A DNA stretch of 64,000 nucleotides from Rhodococcus phenolicus (GCF_001646785.1 NZ_LRRH01000030.1:48605-112604); one strand, 5' to 3'; counted from the stretch's first letter, positions 1-8,571 are shown. Notes: generated by a model not told the origin, from the sequence alone. Translations and numbers: made by a program.

Positions 1-249
1 GCCGTGTGCAGGCCTCGTACGCCGCGAGCAAACTCGGGTTGTTCGACCTGACCTCGGAGCTCGCGGTGCAGTGGGCCCGGCGTTCGATCCCCGTGGACAC
101 GGGGGTGACAGGCTTCTTTCGCAGCGAGTTCACCGGGCCTTCCTACGAGAACCTTCGCGCGACCGAGTACATGCGGAGAAACGCACCGCTGCCGAGGGAA
201 GGCAACGCCGACGACCATCGTCGTGGACGGTGGCTGGAGTGGGCGGTGA
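1..249 (+). pseudogene. SDR family oxidoreductase, 5' cut by window edge and internally deleted
   Basis: The reading frame open from the window edge carries the YAASK form of the SDR catalytic YxxxK motif, followed by the typical substrate-loop helix, up to RNAPLPREG at about 173-203. The expected next 25 or so residues (the AVLFLAS...VTGQ segment of the family) are missing. The expected SDR C-terminus, TIVVDGGWSGR and a TGA stop at 247-249, is present but in another frame, starting near 211. The simplest reading is an out-of-frame internal deletion around 203-212, which leaves a non-functional gene. The part upstream of base 1 is not visible, so cofactor-binding residues cannot be judged. 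Confidence 0.7.
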
Positions 250-251
250 GG

Positions 252-1157
252 CTACTCGGTGACAGCTCGCACCACCGCGACCACCACCACGACAAGAAGT
301 GCCAGCAAGAGGACCACGAGCAGCACCGGCCCGAGCAGGAGCCCGAGGGTCAGCACGAGAACGAGACCGATCTTGGCCTCGAGGCTCAACCCGGAAACCA
401 GGCCTTTGATCGCAGCCCACACCGGGTTCTTACCCGCCAGAACGGCCTGAAGTCCTGCCAGCCCGGCTTTGATGCCCACGCTGCCGTGCGCAACTTCATC
501 GACAAGTGGGTCGATCCACTTCCGGATCTTTTTCGCCAGGTCACCGCGATTCTGCACGCCGACGAGCTGGTGAATGCGGTTTTCCAACGCTTCGACGGCT
601 GCCCCGAACGATCGACGCACCACATCACAGACAGTGCCGGCAGGCCCGGTGTCGGTGGTGCCGCCCCGCACGGTCGATGAGATTTCCGGCTGATGCGTGT
701 TGATCGGCGGTGTGGACCGCGGGTGCGCGGGCGGGCGGGTCTCGTCCTTTCGGGGACGTTTCCGTGCGGTCGGCTTGGTGGTGGTCGGCTCCGCCTGCGG
801 ATGCTCTCGGGGCACGGCACCGTGGGGTCTCTCGTGCACACGGCGCGTGGTCGGAGCCGACGTGCCGGACGCGGCATCTGTTCGTTTCCGTCGAGACGGC
901 GGTTCTGCCCGTGACGGTTGGTCGCGCCGCGGTGCGGGCGACCTCGGGCCGGGCGTTTCCTTGTGGGGGGCTCGCGCCGAAGGTGTCTGGGGGGACGGCT
1001 TCGACCTTGTCGCCGTCTTCGGTGAACGAACTCCCGTGCGGGGTGCGGTGGTTGCCGTCACGTTGCCGCTGTCCGTGGATTTCCGGTCGTTCGCCGCGCC
1101 CCGACGGTGCGGCCCGGCCGGCGCGGCCCGGCCGCGTGAATTCTGTTGTGTACTCAT
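252..1157 (-). CDS. Hypothetical basic, disordered protein with C-terminal membrane segment
   Basis: This is a protein of 301 aa that I do not recognise. Residues 1 to about 170 are low-complexity and rich in Thr, Pro, Arg and Ala, so probably disordered. Next comes a region of about 80 residues with helical character (VRRSFGAAVEALENRIHQLV, then KKIRKWIDPLVDEV). The last 35 residues hold one long hydrophobic stretch (LVLVLTLGLLLGPVLL and onward) ending in VRAVTE, which suggests a membrane anchor. I chose the ATG at 1157 because AAGGCGAG lies just upstream; an in-frame start at 1235 would add 26 residues without a clear ribosome site. Its 3' end almost touches the SDR remnant. Third-position GC fits a real gene, but the function is unknown. 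Confidence 0.55.
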   Translation of the reverse strand: MSTQQNSRGRAAPAGPHRRGAANDRKSTDSGNVTATTAPRTGVRSPKTATRSKPSPQTPSARAPHKETPGPRSPAPRRDQPSRAEPPSRRKRTDAASGTSAPTTRRVHERPHGAVPREHPQAEPTTTKPTARKRPRKDETRPPAHPRSTPPINTHQPEISSTVRGGTTDTGPAGTVCDVVRRSFGAAVEALENRIHQLVGVQNRGDLAKKIRKWIDPLVDEVAHGSVGIKAGLAGLQAVLAGKNPVWAAIKGLVSGLSLEAKIGLVLVLTLGLLLGPVLLVVLLLALLVVVVVAVVRAVTE

Positions 1158-1425
1158 ACCGCTCGCCTTGTTTGCTGTCCCTGAGCGTGCTTGCCACCTC
1201 TCAGTGTGCTCGCTTTCGGCAGATCGGCGCGACAATCATCGAGCGACAGAAGACGGTCCCACGCGACAGCAAGGTGCCCGACCCCGACGCAATTGGTCGA
1301 CGACCCGTTGGTCCAAGTGCCCTGGGGATATGTCATCGAGGTGCTCGATGACACCGAACTATGCGACTGGTACAGCGCCGAACGCATCCCGGTGCCGAGA
1401 TCGTGTGCCGTGACCGGGCCGGTGC

Positions 1426-2049
1426 CTACGCCTGCCCGTGACAGCGATCGCGGCTGGTCGGCAGATCGCGGATGTCCTTCGCGGCCGGCGGCAAGGCCGC
1501 CATCGGTGCGACGGGCCAGTCGGCGGGAACCGGACCGAGCCGGCGCAGCTGCCGCACCTGCTCGCGACACCACGGCGAGACGGTGCGGATGCCGCTGTCG
1601 ACTCCTTCGGAGAACGTCGGCCAGTCGATCCACTCGAGGTCGTCCACTTCCTGCGGATGCGGGACCGGGCGCGGCCCGTCGTAGCGCACCCGGAACACGG
1701 GACAGATTTCGTTCTCCACCAGGCCGCTGTCCATCACCGCGTGATAGCGGAAGTCGGGCAGAACGAGATCCACATCGGACGAATCGATCCCGAGTTCGTG
1801 ATGCAGTCGCCGTCGAACGGCCTCCCCCAGTGGTTCATCCGGTCCCGGATGACCGCAGCAGCTGTTCGTCCAGATGCCGGGCCACGTGGCCTTGTCGAGG
1901 GCGCGCCGGGTGATCAGGAGCCCTCCGTGGCGATCGAAGACGTACGCCGAAAACGCCAGATGCAACGGGGTCTCGGTGGTGTGCACGGTCGCTTTCGGTT
2001 CGGTGCCGACGGCACGGCCGGCCTCGTCCAGCAGCACGACATGTTCCAT
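1426..2049 (-). CDS. idi: Isopentenyl-diphosphate delta-isomerase, type I
   Basis: The enzyme interconverts isopentenyl and dimethylallyl diphosphate, supplying the allylic primer for carotenoid synthesis. The 207-aa Nudix-fold protein carries the TNSCCGHP motif (about residues 61-68, with the catalytic Cys), the metal-binding RRLHHELGI stretch and the VENEICPVF segment with the catalytic Glu. Its length fits type I enzymes. It starts 34 nt after crtB, with GAGG just upstream, so it is the third gene of a crtI-crtB-idi operon. The last 30 or so residues are an unconserved basic tail. Confidence 0.95.
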   Translation of the reverse strand: MEHVVLLDEAGRAVGTEPKATVHTTETPLHLAFSAYVFDRHGGLLITRRALDKATWPGIWTNSCCGHPGPDEPLGEAVRRRLHHELGIDSSDVDLVLPDFRYHAVMDSGLVENEICPVFRVRYDGPRPVPHPQEVDDLEWIDWPTFSEGVDSGIRTVSPWCREQVRQLRRLGPVPADWPVAPMAALPPAAKDIRDLPTSRDRCHGQA

Positions 2050-2083
2050 GGGATTCCTCTTCGGTCGGGTGGGGACTGTCGGA

Positions 2084-3070
2084 TCACGCCGTGCGGGATT
2101 TCGGCAGCACCGCTCGCCGTGGTCGGGCCGACGTCAACCCCGACATCAGGAGTTGCGGCACCGCGACGGCGAGTCGGCGTCGCCGGGAGACGACGGCCCG
2201 CTCGTCGAGCACGCGGTACCCCCCTTCTTCCACTGCCCGCAAGATGTCGGCATACAGAACGAACGCGGTGCGGATCGCCGGGCGTACGGCAGGGTCGAGC
2301 ATGGGGATGCCCGGTTCCGCGGTGCGGTATACCGATCTGGTGTGGGCGACGAGATGGGCCAGTGCCCGTCCCAATCGGGTGTCGGTCCTGCCGGTTGCGC
2401 GACAGTGCCGGAGACGATCCTCGTCGACGCCGAACGCCTCGAGTTCGCGGGTCGGAAGATAGATCCGGTCGCGGTCCAGGTCCTCGCCCATGTCGCGGAT
2501 GAAATTCGTCAGCTGGAACGCTTCGCCGAGTGCGCGAGCCGGTGCGACGGCGTCGTCGAACGGAACAGATGTGCCCAGGATGGGAAGCATCTGCAGCCCG
2601 ATGACGGAGGCGGAGCCGTACATGTACTCCGACAGCTCCGACATCGTCCGGTACCTCGAACGGAACATGGGGGTTCCGGGTACGTCCATCCGCATCGAAT
2701 GCAGGAAGGCGAAGTGGTGGTCGTGCGGAATGTCGTATCGCGCAGTGGTGTCCGCCAGTGCGCGAAGGACCAGGTCGGATTCCGTCTGCCCCGACAGCCT
2801 GCCGTCCAGCGCCGAGCGGACACGCGTCTCGAGGTCGTCCAGCGCATCCGCGGCCGCCCGGTCCGTCGGAGTGACGTGGGTGCCTGCGCCTACGTCGACG
2901 ACGTCGTCGACCATCCGTGCGAAGCCGTACAGGGCATGCACACCGGCCCGTTTGGATGCCGGAAGCAGCCTGGTTGCCAGGAAATACGTCTTGCCGTGTT
3001 GCGCATTCAGGTTGCGGCACAAGCGGTAGGCCGCCTGCAGACTCGGATCGATACCCTCGAGTTCACCCAT
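2084..3070 (-). CDS. crtB: Phytoene synthase
   Basis: CrtB condenses two geranylgeranyl diphosphates into phytoene. The 328-aa protein starts MGELEGIDPSLQAAYRLCR and has the two Asp-rich sites of squalene/phytoene synthases: FARMVDDVVD (about residues 49-58) and NFIRDMGEDLDRDRIYLP in the second half. The frame stays open 67 codons upstream, but the ATG at 3070 is chosen because GGGAG precedes it, homology begins there, and it overlaps the crtI stop by 8 nt, which implies translational coupling. A geranylgeranyl diphosphate synthase gene is not present in this window. Confidence 0.95.
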   Translation of the reverse strand: MGELEGIDPSLQAAYRLCRNLNAQHGKTYFLATRLLPASKRAGVHALYGFARMVDDVVDVGAGTHVTPTDRAAADALDDLETRVRSALDGRLSGQTESDLVLRALADTTARYDIPHDHHFAFLHSMRMDVPGTPMFRSRYRTMSELSEYMYGSASVIGLQMLPILGTSVPFDDAVAPARALGEAFQLTNFIRDMGEDLDRDRIYLPTRELEAFGVDEDRLRHCRATGRTDTRLGRALAHLVAHTRSVYRTAEPGIPMLDPAVRPAIRTAFVLYADILRAVEEGGYRVLDERAVVSRRRRLAVAVPQLLMSGLTSARPRRAVLPKSRTA

Positions 3071-4682
3071 GGCGGGCTCCCACACGAGACGCTGTCGGAC
3101 ATGTTGTGGTGACCGCAGGGGCGCCGGTGATCCGTTCGGCGGCAAGGCGCCCCGAGATGAGAACGGTCGGAACTCCGACCCCGGGAGTCGTGCCCGAGCC
3201 GGCCAGTACGACGTTGTCGAGTCCGGGCACCATGTTCTTGCGACGGAACGGGCCGGTCTGACGGAACACATGTGCCGAGGAGAACGGACTTCCCGCGAGC
3301 ATGCCCTTGTCGAGCCAGGTTTGTGGGGTGTCGAGATGGTCTACGACCATGGCCGACCGCAGATCTCGATAGCCCCGTCGTTCCAGGTCCTTCTGGAGTT
3401 CACGCATGTAGGACCTCCCCAGCCGGCCCCAGTCCAGCGTGGCGCTGTCGAGGTTGGGGCAGGGTGCAAGGACGGACACCGGCTCGCTCTCGACACCGTC
3501 ACGAACCACGTGCAGGCCGGGATCGGTGACGGCCGGGCGCGTGATCAGCAGCGACGGGTCGTACATCAGCCGACCTCGACCACGGGGGGCCGTGATCCGC
3601 GCGAATGTCTCGGACCACTGCGCACCGAAGTCGAGGGTGTGGTGAGCGCGACTCGGCCACGTCCGCGTCACCGTTGTCGGGACCGTGCCATGAAAAACCA
3701 CGGCCGACGGTGATGCGACGGCGTAGCCTCGTGTGCGCCCACGTGGGGTGACGCCCGCACCGTCGAGCAGCCGGTCCACTACGGGCAGATCCGCGGTGAG
3801 AACCAGTGCATCGCAAGCGAAATGGCGGACATCCGCCGTCCGGACGCCGGTGGCGCGGGTGCCGTCGACATCCACTGCCGAGACTTCCGTGCCCGCGTGC
3901 ACGATCCCACCGTGCCGTGTGAGTGCATCCGACATCGCCCGCGCGATGGTGGACATGCCACCGTCGGGGAAGAAGACCCCGAGGGAGGTGTCCATGTGGG
4001 CGATGGCGCCGTATACGCCCAGCGCCTTCGCGGGTGCCATGCCGGCGTACAGCGCCTGGAAGGTGAAGATGCGGCGGAGCCGATCGTCCCGGACGAAGGA
4101 CCCGACCCGCGGCCCGAGCCGGCCGAATCCTCCCAGACGAGCGAGCCTGAGGGTGTCGAGCAGCGCTCCACGTGAGGACACGAGGTCGAGCGGTGAATCG
4201 AAGTTCGACGCGATGTAGCGGTCGAACTCGGTGTCGAAGATCGAGGCCAACCAGCGGCGCAACCGGCGGTAACCGGCGGCTTCGGCTGCCCCGCACACCC
4301 GCTCGATCTCGGCGGACATCGCGTCGGGGTCGGAGAAGACGTCCAGTGACGTGCCGTCGGCGAAGCGGGCATGGTAACTCGGCGAGAGTCTGGTCAATGT
4401 GATCGGAGGGGAAGTCGTTTCGAACGATTCACCGACCGCCGCCAGGGCGTCGCCGACGAGCGAGGGCATGGTCAGCACGCTGGCGCCGTTGTCGATGCCG
4501 TACAACCGCCGGCCCGAGCCGTCCAGCACCTCGTACGTGCCGACGCGACCGCCGACCGAACTCTCCCGTTCGAGGACGGTGACGTGCTTGCCCGCACCTG
4601 TGAGGTGGAGTGCCGTGGACAGGCCGGCGAGACCCGCTCCCACCACCACGACCGAGTCGGTGCGTCCGTCGATCGCCTTCAC
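3063..4682 (-). CDS. crtI: Phytoene desaturase (CrtI-type)
   Basis: CrtI is a flavoprotein that introduces double bonds into phytoene to give lycopene or a related polyene. The 539-aa protein opens with the dinucleotide-binding motif VVVVGAGLAGLSTALHL, continues with an ERESSVGGRVGT segment, and ends with the family signature LAGSGTTPGVGVPTVL near residue 505. The GTG start at 4682 overlaps the stop of an 8-codon ORF (GTGA). The gene leads the crtI-crtB-idi operon. No lycopene cyclase or ketolase is nearby, so the final pigment cannot be inferred. The C-terminal 20 residues are unconserved. Confidence 0.93.
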   Translation of the reverse strand: MKAIDGRTDSVVVVGAGLAGLSTALHLTGAGKHVTVLERESSVGGRVGTYEVLDGSGRRLYGIDNGASVLTMPSLVGDALAAVGESFETTSPPITLTRLSPSYHARFADGTSLDVFSDPDAMSAEIERVCGAAEAAGYRRLRRWLASIFDTEFDRYIASNFDSPLDLVSSRGALLDTLRLARLGGFGRLGPRVGSFVRDDRLRRIFTFQALYAGMAPAKALGVYGAIAHMDTSLGVFFPDGGMSTIARAMSDALTRHGGIVHAGTEVSAVDVDGTRATGVRTADVRHFACDALVLTADLPVVDRLLDGAGVTPRGRTRGYAVASPSAVVFHGTVPTTVTRTWPSRAHHTLDFGAQWSETFARITAPRGRGRLMYDPSLLITRPAVTDPGLHVVRDGVESEPVSVLAPCPNLDSATLDWGRLGRSYMRELQKDLERRGYRDLRSAMVVDHLDTPQTWLDKGMLAGSPFSSAHVFRQTGPFRRKNMVPGLDNVVLAGSGTTPGVGVPTVLISGRLAAERITGAPAVTTTCPTASRVGARHG

Positions 4683-4705
4683 ACGGCACCGTCCAGGATC
4701 GGCAT
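4679..4705 (-). other. Possible 8-codon leader ORF coupled to crtI
   Basis: An ATG at 4705, with GAGAGG about 7 nt upstream, opens an 8-codon ORF (MPILDGAV). Its TGA overlaps the GTG of crtI as GTGA. The crtI GTG has no good ribosome site of its own, so ribosomes may reach it by termination-reinitiation from this tiny ORF. It could also be the remnant of a lost upstream gene. Confidence 0.3.
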
Positions 4706-5681
4706 CGGATTACCTCTCTCGCTCCGGCGCTCGGCGCGCAGGAGGTGGGCTCGGCGGGTACAGCAGTGGTCCGGACTCGACCGGGGTCTTTCGCGCCCCA
4801 CGGATGGGCGGAGTCCATCACGGGTCCGGCAAGGATCGCGGTGGCGAGCGGGACCCGCTTCGGCAGTCGGGACGGTCCGGCACGACCCGAAGGACGTCAC
4901 TCCGGCCGCCGATCGCCCAGGGTGTCGGTACGGCGGGCCCGTGCCGGTCCGTTCGCTTCCCGAGTCTGCCGCGCCCACGGCTCCCTCGACGCCGTCCGAC
5001 CCGCGAGCGCGTTGGCCTCCATGAACATGTGGAGGAATCCGGTAGCGGCCGGCGCCGAATCGTCACGGGAATGCGTAGAAACTCTCGACAACGCCATTTC
5101 GGAATCCTTTTCTCGAACGTCCGGCTCGCCTGTGGAGACGCAGCCCTCACCTTCCGGGAAGTGATTCGGAGCGGTGACACCGATGGATGGGACCATCGTC
5201 GATGGGAAAGTCACTCACGACACCGGCCTCCGCCCGGATGGCCGGGCGGGTAGGGCGCCCCGATCATCTCCATCGCCGGCAGCGCCCGGTCGGCGCGTGC
5301 GACCCCGAGGGGTTGAGAACTGTTCCGGGATATGTGAGCAAACATGATCGAATGTGTTCTATTGAGTGCGTGGAGTTTGCTGCGTGGGCGCGGTCGACGA
5401 CGTGAGTCAGGCGGATCACCTCCCCTCGGCGGTGATGCGGTTGCGGTCTGAGCCGGGAATCTCCTGTCTCCAGGCGGGGAGGCGTCAACTCCGGCGAACC
5501 CCCGTGTCGTGGGCTGTGGGTTCCATCGGGCGCGTCATCGACTGGGTTCGCCGAACAGTGCCGTGAAACGTTGCAGGAGAGTCTGTTTCGAAGCAATGAC
5601 GGTGCGAGTGCCGTCGGGTGAACATGCCCGTTCGCCCGGAAACGAGGGGGCCGAGCGGGCAACTCTGTTTCAATGGAGGAT
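4706..5681. other. About 1 kb without a convincing gene
   Basis: ORFs here are short, Arg/Ser/Pro-rich and without recognisable motifs. I looked for a geranylgeranyl diphosphate synthase (DDxxD motifs) on the minus strand and saw none. A less GC-rich patch at about 5320-5365 may hold the crt operon promoter, but I could not identify a convincing -35/-10 pair. Confidence 0.5.
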
Positions 5682-6512
5682 GTGTGCAGATGGATGGCAT
5701 ACTCCGGCGCGCCGATCCTCGCCGAGGATCTGCTGTTCCGGCCCGTGCACTCGCTCATCGATCAGAGCCTGCACTCCCAGCTCGGGGCCACCACCACGAA
5801 CGGAGACGGGTTCGGGATCGGCTGGTACGGCGAAGGTCCACGACCCGCGCTGTTCAAAAGCATCGAACCCGCGTGGAACGACCGGAACCTGCGCGAACTC
5901 GCGACCCAGGTGCGGAGCGGCATGCTGTTCGCGCACGTGCGCGCGTCGACGGGCACGCCGGTTCAGCGCAGCAACTGTCATCCGTTCCGGCAGGACAACT
6001 GGCTGTGGATGCACAACGGTGCGATCGCGGACTACCTGAAGATCAAGCGGGACCTGCTGCTCGCGGTGGACGCAGCGCTCTACCCGAACATCCTCGGCTC
6101 GACGGACTCGGAGGCGCTGTTCTATCTTGCCCTGACCTTCGGCCTGACCGACGACCCGCTCGGCGCCGTCGGCCGCGCCGTCGGATTCGTCGAGAAGGTC
6201 GCGCACGCCCACGACATCGCGAACCCGGTGCAGATGACCGTCGCGACGTCGGACGGCACGTCGCTGTGGTTCTTTCGCTATTCCAGCGAGAAGCACTCCC
6301 GGTCCCTGTTCTACTCGACCGAGATGTCCACGCTGCAGGCTCTGCACCCGGAAGTGAAAGTACTGGGCGAACTCGGCCCGAAAGCCCGGATCGTGGTCTC
6401 GGAACCGCTACGCGACCTGCCGGGAGCGTGGAACGAGATGCCGGAGTCCAGCGCCGGAACGGTCGGGGCCTACGGCGACGAGATCCTGCCGTTCGTACCG
6501 GTTGCTCCCTAG
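5682..6512 (+). CDS. Class II glutamine amidotransferase
   Basis: This is an N-terminal-nucleophile glutaminase-domain protein of 276 aa. The start is taken as the GTG at 5682 because it gives the mature N-terminus CRWMAYSGAP, with Cys2 as the Ntn nucleophile after Met removal. An ATG at 5673 would add three residues and bury this Cys. GGAGG at 5675-5679 sits unusually close to the GTG. Conserved features are GDGFGIGWYG, LFAHVRASTG, NCHPFR and MHNGAIADY, which form the glutamine site. It belongs to the YafJ/EgtC-like group with no fused synthetase domain, so the amide acceptor is unknown. It is monocistronic and converges on cspA. Confidence 0.85.
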   Translation: MCRWMAYSGAPILAEDLLFRPVHSLIDQSLHSQLGATTTNGDGFGIGWYGEGPRPALFKSIEPAWNDRNLRELATQVRSGMLFAHVRASTGTPVQRSNCHPFRQDNWLWMHNGAIADYLKIKRDLLLAVDAALYPNILGSTDSEALFYLALTFGLTDDPLGAVGRAVGFVEKVAHAHDIANPVQMTVATSDGTSLWFFRYSSEKHSRSLFYSTEMSTLQALHPEVKVLGELGPKARIVVSEPLRDLPGAWNEMPESSAGTVGAYGDEILPFVPVAP

Positions 6513-6538
6513 GAGCAGTCACCCCGGGCGCGGACAAC

Positions 6539-6581
6539 GCCGATCGGGGCGCACCCGCGCGGGGTGCGCCCCGATATCGGC
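6539..6581. terminator. Bidirectional terminator between amidotransferase and cspA
   Basis: A 12-bp perfect stem (CGGGGCGCACCC at 6545-6556 with GGGTGCGCCCCG at 6562-6573) is extended by GCCGAT/ATCGGC around a 2-nt bulge. It lies between two convergent genes and has no U-tract, as is common in high-GC actinobacteria. Confidence 0.75.
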
Positions 6582-6594
6582 ATTCGCGGACTCG

Positions 6595-6798
6595 TCAGAG
6601 GGCGCGGACCTGCTGGGCCTGCGGCCCCTTCTGGCCCTGCCCGACCTCGAACTCCACCCGCTGGTTCTCTTCCAGCGAGCGGTAGCCGCTGCCCTGGATC
6701 TCGGAGAAGTGGACGAACAGGTCGGCGCCCCCGTCATCGGGAGCGATGAATCCGAAACCCTTCTCGCTGTTGAACCACTTCACGGTGCCCTGCGCCAT
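6595..6798 (-). CDS. cspA: Cold shock protein, CspA family
   Basis: This single-stranded nucleic acid-binding protein of 67 aa is a canonical CSD. RNP1 is KGFGFIAP and RNP2 is LFVHFS, in an OB fold with the aromatic surface [10 protein letters not shown]. It acts as an RNA chaperone. The ATG at 6798 is chosen over an in-frame TTG at 6807 because AGGAAG lies 9 nt upstream and the resulting length equals that of the family. It is a single gene with a strong terminator downstream. Confidence 0.95.
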   Translation of the reverse strand: MAQGTVKWFNSEKGFGFIAPDDGGADLFVHFSEIQGSGYRSLEENQRVEFEVGQGQKGPQAQQVRAL

Positions 6799-6928
6799 CT
6801 TGCCCAACTTCCTGTTCGGGAGCCGAACGTCACGTCGACGTCACGATCTCCACAATCGATCGTGCCACCCCGACGCCGTGTGCACACGGCGTACGCGTCG
6901 CCGGCAAGACATTCGGGCGGTGCGGGCC

Positions 6929-7195
6929 TCAGGACGAGGCGCGGGCGGCCGTCGAAGCGGTGTCGAGGTCGAGGTCGGCGTCGTCGGCGAAGACGAGCCG
7001 GCCGTCGTCGAGCGCGACCGCCCACCGACGCACGGGTGCCCAGTCGCGGCCGAGGTCGTCGGCGACGAGGTCGGCGGCACGGCCGTAGTCGGCCACGATC
7101 TCACCCCGTTCCGGTGCAGCGTGCCCGGAGCCGGTGCGGACCGTCACCCGCACGCCCAGCGCGAGCGCAGCCGATTTCTTCGTCATAGTGCTCAT
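6929..7195 (-). CDS. Small conserved hypothetical protein
   Basis: This protein of about 88 aa starts MSTMTKKSAALALG and contains VRVTVR, a DYGRAADLVADDLGRDWAPV segment and an acidic C-terminus. It looks soluble, and I cannot assign a function. The frame is open up to 7216. The ATG at 7195 lies about 17 nt downstream of a predicted transcription start; the ATG at 7186 is an alternative. It has its own promoter with an operator-like palindrome, inside the end of the upstream gene. Confidence 0.6.
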   Translation of the reverse strand: MSTMTKKSAALALGVRVTVRTGSGHAAPERGEIVADYGRAADLVADDLGRDWAPVRRWAVALDDGRLVFADDADLDLDTASTAARASS

Positions 7196-7210
7196 GGCAG
7201 TTGATTGTGA

Positions 7211-7247
7211 CATCACCCAATATGTGATGCAGTTCGGCCGATGTCAG
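7211..7247 (-). promoter_or_regulatory. Promoter with operator-like inverted repeat over the -10 box
   Basis: On the minus strand, CTGACA (7242-7247) and CATATT (7219-7224) are separated by exactly 17 nt. The inverted repeat CATCAC-N7-GTGATG (7211-7216 and 7224-7229) spans the -10 box, where a repressor would block RNA polymerase. The transcription start would fall near 7212, just ahead of the 88-aa gene. Confidence 0.4.
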
Positions 7248-7843
7248 GCGGCTTCGCGAGGCGGCGTCCAGGACGGATCGCGACCGGTCATGCCGATGAG
7301 GCGCTGTAACGCGGTCGCGTCGTCGGGCACGGTGACGGCAGGACCGAAGAGGCCGCCCTCGGCGCGCTGCTCCGCGGTGACGGTGGACGCGAACGCCGTG
7401 CACGCGGCGATCGACGCTTCGTCGCACCGGTAGGGCAGGCCCGCGGCAGCAGCGAGATCCCAGCCGTGGATCACCAGTTCGTCGAGAGCGACGAGTCCCG
7501 CGATCCGGCCCGGCAGGTCCAGGCCACCGGCCTGTGTCGTCCCGGTCCACGCGGCGGGATCGTGCCAGGCGTGCGCCAGCGCCGCGACCTGCGCGGGGAT
7601 GCGGGAACGCCAGTCGTCGCCGAGGTTGGCGGCCGACGGTATCGGGGGACGTGCGGTGATCTCGCCGAGTTCCTTCATCGCCGCGGCGGTGAACGCCACG
7701 GACAGGCCGCCGATGTGGTCGAGCAGGTCGCCGAGGGTGGCGTCCCGGCACGGCGTCCGTGCGGTGAGCTGATCGTCGCGGATCCCGGCGATCACCTCGG
7801 TCATCATCCGGGCGGCAGGGAAGAGGTCGAGCATTTCGGTCAT
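7244..7843 (-). CDS. TIGR03086-like putative metal-binding protein (DinB/maleylpyruvate isomerase fold)
   Basis: This 199-aa helical-bundle protein starts MTEMLDLFPAARMM and has the pattern of the actinobacterial TIGR03086 family. It carries RTPCRDATLGDLLDHIGG with a conserved His in helix 2, and LDELVIHGWDLAAAAGLP with the third-site His. Relatives use mycothiol or bind a metal in a DinB-like fold, but most members are uncharacterised. The frame is open 83 codons upstream. The ATG at 7843 is chosen because GAGG precedes it and homology begins there. Confidence 0.75.
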   Translation of the reverse strand: MTEMLDLFPAARMMTEVIAGIRDDQLTARTPCRDATLGDLLDHIGGLSVAFTAAAMKELGEITARPPIPSAANLGDDWRSRIPAQVAALAHAWHDPAAWTGTTQAGGLDLPGRIAGLVALDELVIHGWDLAAAAGLPYRCDEASIAACTAFASTVTAEQRAEGGLFGPAVTVPDDATALQRLIGMTGRDPSWTPPREAA

Positions 7844-7997
7844 CGGGGAGCCTCGGTTCTCGAATGATCGGGTTGTCACCGGGACAGACCGGTCCCGACA
7901 CCGAAACTGAGCGGTCGCACCCGGGGGCGCCGGAGACGACTGCGGGCCGTCGCGACCGGGATGGTCGCGGCGGCCCGCAGAGGAGTGGGACCCGGTG

Positions 7998-8558
7998 TCA
8001 GCGCCTGCCGTCCCGATCCGGGTCGATGGCGGGAAACACCTCGGTGGGGGAGTCGTCGCTGCTCCATGCCGCTTCGGTTCCGACCGCGGCACCGACCGGC
8101 ACCGGTTCCGGCGCCGGCTGCTCAGCGGAGTTCGCCTGCTCGCGGCGCACCAGCAGGCGTCCGACCGTCACGGCCAGCATCGCGGGCAGGAACACCAGCA
8201 GCACGGTGAACGCGGCACCGGAGGTGAGTTCGAAGAACAGCGACTTGACCCCGACCGGGATCGGCGTGATCGCATCGACGAGCCACGTGAGGAATCCACC
8301 GAGCAGACCGGTGATCGCGCCCGCCTTCAGCCACAGCATCGTCAGGTCCGCGCCGCGATCCGGGTCCGGGTTCGCCCGCCGGTCACGGATTCCGTCGATG
8401 CCGCCCCAGATCAGGGCGACGAACACGACGACGAGCAGACCGCCCCACCGCAGGACCGATCCCTGCAGGGGCCACTGGACGAGCGCTGCGCCCAGCAGGA
8501 CGCGGACGAGCACATGCACGAGGGTCAGGCCGAGCCCGCGAGTCAACCAGGGTTTCAT
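7998..8558 (-). CDS. Four-helix membrane protein, B-4DMT transporter family
   Basis: This 186-aa integral membrane protein has four hydrophobic helices (roughly residues 8-28, 36-56, 75-100 and 110-135) and a soluble acidic C-terminus. The N-terminus MKPWLTRGLGL and the position divergent from pepQ match the actinobacterial family called B-4DMT, which in M. tuberculosis lies at the same place (Rv2536, from memory). The transported substrate is unknown. A TACCCT -10 box 7 nt upstream of the ATG suggests a leaderless mRNA. Confidence 0.75.
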   Translation of the reverse strand: MKPWLTRGLGLTLVHVLVRVLLGAALVQWPLQGSVLRWGGLLVVVFVALIWGGIDGIRDRRANPDPDRGADLTMLWLKAGAITGLLGGFLTWLVDAITPIPVGVKSLFFELTSGAAFTVLLVFLPAMLAVTVGRLLVRREQANSAEQPAPEPVPVGAAVGTEAAWSSDDSPTEVFPAIDPDRDGRR

Positions 8559-8565
8559 GTATCCG

Positions 8566-8571
8566 AGGGTA
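8566..8571 (-). promoter_or_regulatory. -10 box of a leaderless promoter for the B-4DMT gene
   Basis: TACCCT (TAnnnT) on the minus strand ends 7 nt before the ATG at 8558, so transcription would start at or next to the start codon. No ribosome site is present. Confidence 0.45.

Noticed and set aside
4683..5214. Decayed geranylgeranyl diphosphate synthase upstream of crtI
   Set aside because: No DDxxD or other prenyltransferase motif in any frame.
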